Notes under the pieces: model-generated
The model's database searches: none
Told to the model about the DNA's origin: nothing
The model's input: the letters and a program-made list of their open reading frames with translations, nothing else
Source of the DNA: Photobacterium obscurum
Lineage (GTDB): Bacteria > Pseudomonadota > Gammaproteobacteria > Enterobacterales > Vibrionaceae
NCBI RefSeq assembly: GCF_026191635.1
Contig: NZ_JAKRRW010000009.1
Span: 62,001-126,000 of the forward strand
Direction of reading: 5' to 3'
DNA: 64,000 nucleotides
Translations under genes and position numbers: made by a program
Part shown: positions 54,118 to 61,159 of the stretch, in pieces
How positions within the stretch are numbered: the first letter of the stretch is position 1
Layout: every line of letters starts with the position of its first letter

Positions 54118-55217
54118 TATTCATTCCCTGCGCGGCGAACAGGAACAACATTATCACCATCGCGAACAAACCCCTGGCCAACAGTGATAACATCGACGGT
54201 CTCTTCTACACCACCTAGCCAAACGCCGTCTGGCTCAACTTTTACGATAGAGATGGGAACAAAACTCACGCGATTTTCATTGACCAGTGTTTTGATCCCT
54301 AAATTTCCGGCCTCATCAAGCGCAAGCATTGACGGCGTTATTTTGATTGCAGGCTGGGTATCCAGCTCCAACTCAACTTCGGCACTGATCCCTGCTGAGA
54401 GCGTCATTTCGCGGTTGGGTATTTCTAGCTCTATGGCAAAGGTATTGGTTTGCGGTGAGGCGATAGTGGCCTGATATCTTAGCGTGCCAACTGTGCTGAA
54501 GCCGGTTACCAGCGATATGTTGGCTTTCTGGCCACTATAAATTTGTTGTATATGCTTTTCGCTGACATCGGCATTAATGACAAGAGGATCGAGATCGACA
54601 ATGGAAGCAATGGGGTCACCAATACCAAGATAGTCTCCTTGTTCAATATGAAGTGTTTCGACAATGCCATCGAAAGGAGCACTAATTAGGGTATTTTCTA
54701 GTGCTAGCTCTAGGTTTTTGACTGACGATTTTGCTTCGATATGAGCGGCCTCCGCCTTGCTTAATGCAACTTCGCCTTGTAATCCTCTTTCCCGTAATGA
54801 TTTTGCCGCTTTAAGCTCTTTGTTTTTTACCCGCAGTTGTGCCTGTGCTCGCTGCAATTGAATAACCCGATCCGCTTTATCCAGTCTCACCAGGGCCTGT
54901 CCTGCTTGAACTCGTTGCCCTTTGCGAACTAAGAGTTTCTCGACGGTCCCTGCAACTTCTGCTCCCAGTGTAGCTTGTCGGTCAGGAGCTGTTCGACCAT
55001 AGAGTGATATAGAGCGGGTGATTGGACTGCTGGTAAAGGACGTTACAACGACTTTAGCGAGAGGTGCTGTTTTTTGGGGGGACGATTCTGATGTTGAGGG
55101 TTCTGTGGTTTCACTTTGATCTGACGTGCCACTTAACAACCACAGTCCAATGGCGAGCAGAATGATTGCTGAAATAATCCAGGGTTTTCTTGCAAGGTGT
55201 ATGTTTAATGGTTTCAT
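54117..55217 (-). CDS. RND efflux periplasmic adaptor (membrane fusion protein)
   Basis: 366 residues. N-terminal membrane anchor at about 11-30, a Ser/Thr/Pro/Glu linker (about 32-52), then the lipoyl half-motif A-T-L-G-A-E-V-A-G-T-V-E-K-L-L-V-R-K-G-Q-R-V-Q-A-G-Q-A, a helical hairpin with heptad-like Leu/Ala (about 115-175), the second lipoyl half (I-S-A-P-F-D-G-I-V), and beta-barrel and membrane-proximal domains. The anchor replaces the lipobox of AcrA. It links the RND permease to an outer-membrane channel. First gene of the two-gene operon; GGACAG precedes the ATG. No regulator gene is adjacent. Confidence 0.93.
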   Translation of the reverse strand: MKPLNIHLARKPWIISAIILLAIGLWLLSGTSDQSETTEPSTSESSPQKTAPLAKVVVTSFTSSPITRSISLYGRTAPDRQATLGAEVAGTVEKLLVRKGQRVQAGQALVRLDKADRVIQLQRAQAQLRVKNKELKAAKSLRERGLQGEVALSKAEAAHIEAKSSVKNLELALENTLISAPFDGIVETLHIEQGDYLGIGDPIASIVDLDPLVINADVSEKHIQQIYSGQKANISLVTGFSTVGTLRYQATIASPQTNTFAIELEIPNREMTLSAGISAEVELELDTQPAIKITPSMLALDEAGNLGIKTLVNENRVSFVPISIVKVEPDGVWLGGVEETVDVITVGQGFVRDGDNVVPVRRAGNE

Positions 55218-55436
55218 CTGCCACTGTCCTTGTCAGCAAAATGTAGGCGTTGTTACGTTATGGGTTAATGATAGTTTATAGTCTCAATCGTATGATTAGT
55301 AAGCTGAATGTACTAGCAATAAACAGCTTTGCTGTGGGTTTTACGTGTGATGTCTCAATAATATAAACATCTATCTTAAGCGAGCCCGGTAAATGGTCGC
55401 ATTGAGACTAGGAAACTTGCTAAGAAATGCAATGTC

Positions 55437-56387
55437 ATGAAGGAACGTATAACAATTTCAGTATCCTCGGTTAACGGATCGAGGCAGTTTCATCTTGGAA
55501 GAAAGTCACAGAAGCGTCTGCGCTTGGCTGGCTATTTTGTCTTAGTTGCTTCCCTGGTGACAGTGGGCGCGATGTTATACCTGGTCAATGAGGTCGACTT
55601 TGCCAAGGTAAAACAAGAAGAGCTGGAAAAACAGTCTTATTCAATGAGTGAAGAGCTTGATGTACTCAACCAGCTTAAATCAGATCTGGAAAGTGATTTA
55701 GATGAGCGAGAAACACGATTGAGTACCGTTTCAGATCGTTTGGGTGAGCTGGAAAATTTACTTGGTGTCAGTACCGATAACGATGCTCGCTTGGAGACTC
55801 GTCTCGATGTGGCAGCGATCAACTCGGCAGTAAGAATAGCTGTTTTAGATGGCTTACCCAATGGTTCTCCTGTCAAGAATGCGAGGCGCTCTTCTCAGTT
55901 TGGAGTGCGCAAGCATCCGGTATCCGGGAAGAAGCGTATGCATCGAGGCTTGGATTTTGCGGTCAACATCGGCACGCCGATTTACGCCCCTGCCGACGGG
56001 GTCGTAGAGACCGTGCGACCTAGTAATAAGGGCTCGGGGAACTTTTTGAGGCTGCAGCATTCTTTCGGTTTTACGTCGTCATATTCCCACCTAAAAAAAT
56101 TCGCTGTTCGTAGCGGTGACTTTGTAAATAAAGGGGACTTGATTGGCTATTCCGGGAACTCAGGTTTGTCCTCAGGACCACATTTACATTATGAAATCCG
56201 TTTCGTTGGGCGGGCTCTGGATCCGAGCTCTTTTGTTGACTGGGGAATGGATAACTTTGAACTTATTTTCGAAAAAGAGAGAAAAATCAAATGGGCATCT
56301 TTAATAAACAAAGTGGAACAGCGAGTCAGCATGCAACTACAACTGTCATCGCAAAGGGATGCAATATTACTGGAGAGCTCCAGTTAA
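55437..56387 (+). CDS. M23-family peptidoglycan endopeptidase with membrane anchor and coiled coil
   Basis: 316 residues. A cytoplasmic basic head, one membrane helix (about 30-50), a periplasmic coiled coil (about 55-110, rich in E-L-D-x-L), then the LytM/M23 domain. Zinc and catalytic residues are H169-R-G-L-D173 and H249-L-H251 in S-S-G-P-H-L-H-Y-E-I. The metalloprotease should be active, cutting peptide crosslinks in peptidoglycan. The C-terminal 32 codons overlap the bactofilin start by 97 bases in a different frame. M23 plus bactofilin pairs control cell curvature in Helicobacter (Csd1/CcmA) and other bacteria, so a cell-shape role is likely. Ribosome site weak. Confidence 0.92.
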   Translation: MKERITISVSSVNGSRQFHLGRKSQKRLRLAGYFVLVASLVTVGAMLYLVNEVDFAKVKQEELEKQSYSMSEELDVLNQLKSDLESDLDERETRLSTVSDRLGELENLLGVSTDNDARLETRLDVAAINSAVRIAVLDGLPNGSPVKNARRSSQFGVRKHPVSGKKRMHRGLDFAVNIGTPIYAPADGVVETVRPSNKGSGNFLRLQHSFGFTSSYSHLKKFAVRSGDFVNKGDLIGYSGNSGLSSGPHLHYEIRFVGRALDPSSFVDWGMDNFELIFEKERKIKWASLINKVEQRVSMQLQLSSQRDAILLESSS

Positions 56388-56731
56388 CTTGTGATATTCA
56401 GGTTGATGGTGTGATTGAAGGTAAACTTCGTATTGAGAAGAACTTGGTCGTGAGTAATACAGGGCATTTGAAAGGCGAAGTCTATGCAGACAAGATCGTT
56501 GTTAATGGCCTGATTGAAGGGACCTGCTGTGCCAATACGATTGAAATCCTCAAAAAGGGTGTCGTGTCCGGCACTATTTACAGTGACAATTTGAGTATAG
56601 AGCGCGGTGGAAAATTCTTTGGCAGCACCCATCCGGCTGAGCAGAAGCAAGTCGTTGAGTTAACACCGAAAGATAAAGCGAGTTCAAAACCGGCGAATAA
56701 GAAGCACCAATCGCGAGCGGTAAACGAGTAA
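56291..56731 (+). CDS. Bactofilin (polymer-forming cytoskeletal protein)
   Basis: 146 residues. An M-G-I-F-N-K head, the bactofilin beta-helix core from about residue 18 to 112 with the periodic G/V/I pattern (V-I-A-K-G-C-N-I-T-G-E-L, D-G-V-I-E-G-K-L, G-H-L-K-G-E-V-Y-A-D-K-I-V-V-N-G, G-V-V-S-G-T-I-Y), and a basic, disordered tail. Bactofilins polymerise without nucleotide and place enzymes at the membrane. The first Met is the only one available and belongs to the standard N-terminus, so the 97-base overlap with the M23 gene is real, not a start misassignment. AGAGAGAA serves as ribosome site. Confidence 0.93.
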   Translation: MGIFNKQSGTASQHATTTVIAKGCNITGELQLTCDIQVDGVIEGKLRIEKNLVVSNTGHLKGEVYADKIVVNGLIEGTCCANTIEILKKGVVSGTIYSDNLSIERGGKFFGSTHPAEQKQVVELTPKDKASSKPANKKHQSRAVNE

Positions 56732-56805
56732 AGTTGCAATAAGTGGTGTTCGGAAGCGATCTTTGAGAAGGGGCGGAATTAGTGGTTTACTGATTGGTTA
56801 ACGGT

Positions 56806-57990
56806 CTAATAGCCAGAAAAATAGTTTTCTATCCTGTCAAAGGCGAGGTTGATTGTGTCTTCATCAACACAGTAGGCCATACGGACATGGTGTTCGCCAG
56901 AGGGGCCAAATGCGCTGCCCGGTGTAACTGTCACCTTAGCCTTGTACAGCAGATCAATGGCAAACGATTTTGAATCAGAATGTTCCACCAGAATTTTGGG
57001 GAACATATAGTAGGCACCTTCTGGTTTTTGCCAGGAAAAAACAGAAGGTACATTGGACAGCCTCTCGACCATTAAATGACGGCGTTTATTCAGAACCGTG
57101 GCAAATTCTTGCTTGTGGTTTGAAGGCAGAGAAAGGGCGGTGATACCCGCTAACTGGGAAATACGCGGGGCGCAGATCATGGTTGCATCGTGTACCTTCA
57201 TCGCCTCCCGTTTTAGCTCCTCAGGCAGGATCATATAACCCAAACGCCAACCGCTCATGGCATAGGCTTTGGAGAATGAATGTAGGTAAACAATATGCTC
57301 TCGGTATTGCTCGATACAGGCAAGGTTGAAGTACTTTCCCTCACTTTCGTAGGTAAAAGCACTGTAGGGGTCATCAATGATCACCAGAATACCGTGTTGC
57401 TTGGCGATTTCTCCCACTAGTCGTAATTCATGTTCGGTAAAGATTTTTCCTGTGGGATTCGAGGGTGAAACCAGCACAATTGCCTGAGTTTTTTCAGTAA
57501 TTAAATTGGGTAACAGGTTGAGGTCTAAGCACCAGTTGTTATCTTCAATCAAAGGCCAGTAAACCGGCTTGCCGTTGAACATAATGATTTGCTGGATATG
57601 GGAGGCAAAGCAGGGATCTGTCAGAATGATTTCGTCACCGGGATCGAGCATGGTGTGGAACATTGTATTTAACCCCTGCATATTACCGGCAGTGATCATC
57701 ACGTTGTCATCAGCAGAGACTTGGATTCCCGTTTCTGTCAGATGTTTCTTAACCACTAATTCGCGAAACTCCGCGAGCCCGTCCGGTAAGGTATATTTTC
57801 CTGCATCAGGGTCTTGTATCAGTCGTTTGATAACCGCTTGACGGATGTAGTCTGGAGTTTTGAAGGAAGGCAATCCCCAGGCGAGAGATACAGCGTCATT
57901 GACCTTGGCACTCAGCATGGCCATGTGTTTAATTTCAGATACACAGGCTTCATGGACGTAGTTGGAAACAATGTCGGAGATAAAAGTCAT
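56806..57990 (-). CDS. Pyridoxal-phosphate aminotransferase class I/II
   Basis: 394 residues from the ATG at 57990; upstream in-frame starts add nine residues. Fold type I aminotransferase: G-L-P-S-F near residue 40, T-A-G-N-M-Q-G-L, V-S-P-S-N-P-T-G-K, D-D-P-Y-S-A-F and the Schiff-base lysine in L-H-S-F-S-K-A-Y-A-M-S-G-W-R-L-G-Y (about 232-248). Arg for substrate carboxylate in H-H-V-R-M-A-Y near the end. Likely acts on aspartate or an aromatic/alanine-type amino acid; specificity unresolved. It is transcribed convergently with bactofilin and codirectionally with the upstream tRNA genes, which are separated by a terminator. Confidence 0.9.
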   Translation of the reverse strand: MTFISDIVSNYVHEACVSEIKHMAMLSAKVNDAVSLAWGLPSFKTPDYIRQAVIKRLIQDPDAGKYTLPDGLAEFRELVVKKHLTETGIQVSADDNVMITAGNMQGLNTMFHTMLDPGDEIILTDPCFASHIQQIIMFNGKPVYWPLIEDNNWCLDLNLLPNLITEKTQAIVLVSPSNPTGKIFTEHELRLVGEIAKQHGILVIIDDPYSAFTYESEGKYFNLACIEQYREHIVYLHSFSKAYAMSGWRLGYMILPEELKREAMKVHDATMICAPRISQLAGITALSLPSNHKQEFATVLNKRRHLMVERLSNVPSVFSWQKPEGAYYMFPKILVEHSDSKSFAIDLLYKAKVTVTPGSAFGPSGEHHVRMAYCVDEDTINLAFDRIENYFSGY

Positions 57991-58046
57991 TAGGTAATGA
58001 TAGGCCAGTAATACCAAACCGAATCATTTTTATAATGCCCTGACAC

Positions 58047-58075
58047 AAAAAAGCCTGTTCTTTCGAACAGGCTTT
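58047..58075 (-). terminator. Intrinsic terminator of the tRNA-Val operon
   Basis: An 11-bp stem AAAGCCTGTTC (58050-58060) / GAACAGGCTTT (58065-58075), loop TTTC, with a T-run on the minus strand (AAAAAA at 58047-58052). Confidence 0.92.
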
Positions 58076-58094
58076 CTGCTTCTCTATGAGAATT

Positions 58095-58171
58095 TGGTAC
58101 GACTAAGTGGACTCGAACCACCGACCCCCACCATGTCAAGGTGGTGCTCTAACCAGCTGAGCTATAGTCGT
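58095..58171 (-). tRNA. tRNA-Val (GAC), copy 1
   Basis: 77 bases with encoded CCA. Acceptor ACGACTA/TAGTCGT, D stem GCTC/GAGC, anticodon stem CCACC/GGTGG around loop TTGACAT (anticodon GAC at 58137-58135), T loop TTCGAGT, discriminator A. Confidence 0.96.
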
Positions 58172-58227
58172 ATTGTCTTTTGTGTGATAACAACTGGTTG
58201 ATTGCTATCAATGCCTTACAGCATGTT

Positions 58228-58304
58228 TGGTACGACCGAGTGGACTCGAACCACCGACCCCCACCATGTCAAGGTGGTGCTCTAACCAGCTGAGCTACGG
58301 TCGT
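58228..58304 (-). tRNA. tRNA-Val (GAC), copy 2
   Basis: 77 bases with encoded CCA. Acceptor ACGACCG/CGGTCGT, otherwise identical arms to copy 1. Anticodon GAC at 58270-58268. Confidence 0.96.
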
Positions 58305-58362
58305 ATTATCTTTTAGTTGTAAACCGCATTTACTCAAGGAGTGGGGCAGTTTACTAAAATCT

Positions 58363-58440
58363 GGTGCGTCTGAGTGGACTCGAACCACCGACTTCCACCA
58401 TGTCAAGGTGACACTCTAACCAGACTGAGTTACAGACGCA
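58363..58440 (-). tRNA. tRNA-Val (GAC), copy 3, divergent
   Basis: 78 bases with encoded CCA. Acceptor GCGTCTG/CAGACGC is intact but different. The D stem changed in a compensated way to ACTC/GAGT, the D loop is one base longer (AGTCTGGTTA), the anticodon stem opens with a T:G pair (TCACC/GGTGG), and the variable loop is AAGTC. Anticodon GAC at 58405-58403. Compensatory changes argue for function. Confidence 0.88.
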
Positions 58441-58477
58441 AATTTTAACTTTCGATAAGGTTAGCTTATACGAAAAT

Positions 58478-58554
58478 TGGTACGACCGAGTGGACTCGAA
58501 CCACCGACCCCCACCATGTCAAGGTGGTGCTCTAACCAGCTGAGCTACGGTCGT
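58478..58554 (-). tRNA. tRNA-Val (GAC), copy 4 (first in operon)
   Basis: 77 bases with encoded CCA. The mature sequence equals copy 2. Anticodon GAC at 58520-58518. Nearest to the operon promoter. Confidence 0.96.
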
Positions 58555-58584
58555 ACTGTTTGTTGTTCGCTGAGAACAAGGTGG

Positions 58585-58613
58585 ATATTAAACACTTCAT
58601 CGCAGTGGTTCAA
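58585..58613 (-). promoter_or_regulatory. Promoter of the tRNA-Val operon
   Basis: On the minus strand TTGAAC (58613-58608), a 17-base spacer, then TAATAT (58590-58585). Start predicted near 58578, about 24 bases before copy 4. Confidence 0.65.
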
Positions 58614-58742
58614 GACCAAGTATCGATAAAATCAGAAAAAAATGTTTGTTTGCTTACAGTTTGTGCAAAATGAAAAGCTCTTAATCAACTATTGGTTTAA
58701 TCGCGCTAACTGTTTGTTCATTAACGCGATTACAATTTATTG

Positions 58743-59534
58743 TTATTGCTCGATTTCTGTCACAGCTTCTTTTTCCAGCGTTGCATACAGTTCTTCAAAA
58801 CGTTTGGTGAGCTTATGGCTTGGGTATATATGAAGAAGTGGTTTTTGGTGGTAGTGAGACTCTTTCATTTTTATAGACTGCGGTAAATAGGGTTGCAGGA
58901 TTGGTAGGCCGAGTTCACTTAAGTCAGCAATGATCTGTGATGGGAAGTTCGCCTGTGCGTTGAACATATTTACGATAACTCCCTCAACATTAAGGTTGGG
59001 GTTATGGTCTTCCCGTAGCTCTGCCACATTGTTTAGCAATGTGAGTAGAGCTTGTTGCGAAAAGCTATCACAATCAAATGGAATTAACAGGCTATGGGCT
59101 GCGATTAATGCGGCTTTACTAAAGAAGTTCAGGTTAGGCGGTGTATCGATATAGATCCGATCATAGATCTTCTCTAGTTCATCAAGAGCATCGCGAAGCT
59201 TGTAGATTTTATAGCGACGCTCAAGCTCAGATTCAATTTTTTCGAGCTTAGGACTAGAAGGAATAATGTCCAAGTTTGAAAATGATGTCGGTTGAGGAAA
59301 TTCTTTCACTGGTGTCGATACTGAAAACCAGCCAACGGTTTGGTTAAGTAAATCCGCTACTGTTCTTTTATTTTCGACGTTAATATCGCAGCCGAGATAA
59401 TGGCTACTGTTACCTTGTACATCTAGGTCAATCAACAGCGTTTTATAACCCTTGGCTGCACTTAGTGCGGCTAAATTAGCGGCAATACTCGACTTTCCGA
59501 CGCCACCTTTCTGATTGAATATAACACGACGCAT
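58743..59534 (-). CDS. ParA-family ATPase (orphan)
   Basis: 263 residues. Deviant Walker A at the very start: F-N-Q-K-G-G-V-G-K-S-S-I-A-A-N-L-A (Lys9/Lys15 type). L-L-I-D-L-D-V-Q-G-N follows, then Walker B I-Y-I-D-T-P-P near residue 128. The usual ParA/Soj length. No ParB gene or parS-like inverted repeat is next to it, so it is not the chromosome-partition pair. Orphan ParAs place chemotaxis arrays, plasmids, carboxysomes or flagella. The following small DUF5062 gene is upstream on the same strand (61 bases), so the two may be cotranscribed. GTAGGAACA precedes ATG. Confidence 0.92.
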   Translation of the reverse strand: MRRVIFNQKGGVGKSSIAANLAALSAAKGYKTLLIDLDVQGNSSHYLGCDINVENKRTVADLLNQTVGWFSVSTPVKEFPQPTSFSNLDIIPSSPKLEKIESELERRYKIYKLRDALDELEKIYDRIYIDTPPNLNFFSKAALIAAHSLLIPFDCDSFSQQALLTLLNNVAELREDHNPNLNVEGVIVNMFNAQANFPSQIIADLSELGLPILQPYLPQSIKMKESHYHQKPLLHIYPSHKLTKRFEELYATLEKEAVTEIEQ

Positions 59535-59595
59535 TGTTCCTACCTTGGACGCTATCTGATTGAAAATAAGTTTAATTGATTAAAATATCGGGGGG

Positions 59596-59856
59596 TTATT
59601 GTAGTAACTCGTGATCTGGCGGCAGTAGCCTTGAAATCCATAACACCAGCTTGTGTTTCATGTTGGGGCCATCTTCCTGATCGATGGCAAGTGGCGTGAT
59701 TTGTTTCGCCTCAACGAGAAGGCGGTAGATGCACTCAACCTTATCTTTTGGCGAGACTGTTTTATCCAAGTCACCATATCCTTGCTTTTTAGCAAACGCC
59801 ATTCCTAGCTCTAAGGCTTTCTTTAGGAGTTTGGCTTCATTCTTATGTTTCTTCAT
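59596..59856 (-). CDS. DUF5062-like small cytosolic protein
   Basis: 86 residues, highly charged and helical: K-N-E-A-K-L-L-K-K-A-L-E-L-G-M-A-F-A, then K-V-E-C-I-Y-R-L-L-V-E-A-K and G-P-N-M-K-H-K-L-V-L-W-I-S-R-L-L-P-P-D-H-E-L-L. This matches the small Vibrio family that I recall as DUF5062. AAGGAG seven bases before ATG. Function unknown. Upstream of parA on the same strand. Confidence 0.78.
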   Translation of the reverse strand: MKKHKNEAKLLKKALELGMAFAKKQGYGDLDKTVSPKDKVECIYRLLVEAKQITPLAIDQEDGPNMKHKLVLWISRLLPPDHELLQ

Positions 59857-59985
59857 TGTTTGCTCCTTGCAATACGGATTTGCTTATCTTCTTCATTAAG
59901 GAGGAGATGAGCAAATACCTATCAACTGTGTTTTATATTAGAGTGAAACGGGATCAATCTAAACAACAAACTCACGGTTATTTGA

Positions 59986-61032
59986 TCATTGTATACCTAG
60001 TTTAATTCCACACCGCTCAAAAGTACGTTGCCAGAATTCCACATGAGCCAGTGTTGCCTGTCTGAAGCTGTCGAAAAGCTCCCCGGCCACATAGTTTTGA
60101 TAATACACTGAAAATTCGTCAGAAATTACTGATGGTGGCTGAAGGACTTCTTGAAGTGGTTTCTGGATTTGTCGGTATTGAGAGTCTAGGTCTGCGAGGT
60201 AGGGCTGAATATCGGTGACAAAAAAGCGGAAAAAGACATTGCTGAGAAACTCGGCCTTTTGCTGATTGCGGTTTGGGCCGCAATGAATATTATGCTCATT
60301 GGCTTCCAGTAGTTTAATTGTGGCTTCTAGCCAGTCTCTGGTGCGTGCCATTGAATAGACCAGCTGGCCGAAATAGCGATAGGGATGAATTTGTTGTTGA
60401 TGAAACAGTAGCCTTTCAGCCTGTTTGGGAGGCACAGTCTCTTGCGCTTGGATCATGTGATGAATTGTTTGCAGGTAATGGATAGCTTCTTGGTTCTCAA
60501 TGAGTCCAGGGAAATTGTTGAGCGAGAAAGTCCGGTAGTAAATGGCCAATTGTTTGCGCCACTCTTCACCCGCGGTGAGCATATTCCAGAAATAGACGGA
60601 CAATTGCTGACGTTTAAGCTGGTGGAACTGCTTGAGGTCGGGCAGTAGCCCTGAGTCTATGGGAAGGGTATCGATGCAGTGCTCTAACCCATCCATAAAG
60701 AGTAATTCATAGTGAAATTGGCGGGTTCTGTCTCTGACTTTCCCAAGGATTGAATTGCGTTCGGCGATCAGCTGAAATAGGCCACATTTTCTGAGTTCGT
60801 AAGCATCCAGCAAGCCGATGCGAATATCACTTATGGGCAGTATCAGGTCGCGGGGGGCAGCGAATACGGGGATGTCGGTATCGGGTTTTGGCGAAGGAGA
60901 AACGTCCAATACCTTGGCGAGCCGTTTATTATAGTTTTGGAGACTGGCTTCTGCAGAGTTTCGGTCACAGCCCTGAACTAAAAGAAAAAGCAGTAACAGA
61001 GTTAGAAAATGGAATAGGTCGCTTTTAGCCAT
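59986..61032 (-). CDS. DUF3080 family lipoprotein
   Basis: 348 residues. Lipoprotein signal peptide ending L-L-V-Q-G-C22, so it is lipid-anchored; residue +2 is Asp, which usually means inner-membrane retention. The mature part is helical with the family patterns Y-E-L-R-K-C-G-L-F-Q-L-I-A-E-R-N-S-I-L-G-K and F-H-Y-E-L-L-F-M-D-G-L-E-H-C-I. Three cysteines after the lipobox (in K-C-G, H-C-I and H-C-G), plus one near the C-terminus (R-C-G). Found in Vibrio and relatives; function unknown. Ribosome site weak. Confidence 0.85.
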   Translation of the reverse strand: MAKSDLFHFLTLLLLFLLVQGCDRNSAEASLQNYNKRLAKVLDVSPSPKPDTDIPVFAAPRDLILPISDIRIGLLDAYELRKCGLFQLIAERNSILGKVRDRTRQFHYELLFMDGLEHCIDTLPIDSGLLPDLKQFHQLKRQQLSVYFWNMLTAGEEWRKQLAIYYRTFSLNNFPGLIENQEAIHYLQTIHHMIQAQETVPPKQAERLLFHQQQIHPYRYFGQLVYSMARTRDWLEATIKLLEANEHNIHCGPNRNQQKAEFLSNVFFRFFVTDIQPYLADLDSQYRQIQKPLQEVLQPPSVISDEFSVYYQNYVAGELFDSFRQATLAHVEFWQRTFERCGIKLGIQ

Positions 61033-61088
61033 CGCATGTTCTTTGCTTGGTCTTGGGGGGACTTCTTTTATTATGGTAAAACAACAAG

Positions 61089-61113
61089 AAAAGGCGACCT
61101 ATGGTCGCCTTTT
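61089..61113 (-). terminator. Terminator between norM and the DUF3080 gene
   Basis: An 11-bp stem AAAAGGCGACC (61089-61099) / GGTCGCCTTTT (61103-61113), loop TAT. It ends norM transcription on the minus strand; the T-run is part of the stem. Confidence 0.85.
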
Positions 61114-61142
61114 CATCTTAATTAAAGTCTGTGGAATGTAAT

Positions 61143-61159
61143 TGAGGGGCACACCCTAG
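61143..61159. repeat. 17-bp stop-codon element, copy at norM 3' end
   Basis: TGAGGGGCACACCCTAG. The norM stop (TAG on the minus strand, 61158-61156) lies inside it. One base different from 38023-38039. Confidence 0.6.

Noticed and set aside
58095..58554. Four near-identical repeats about 135 bases apart looked like a repeat array or CRISPR
   Set aside because: Each unit folds as a complete tRNA-Val with CCA end; spacing and unit length do not fit CRISPR.
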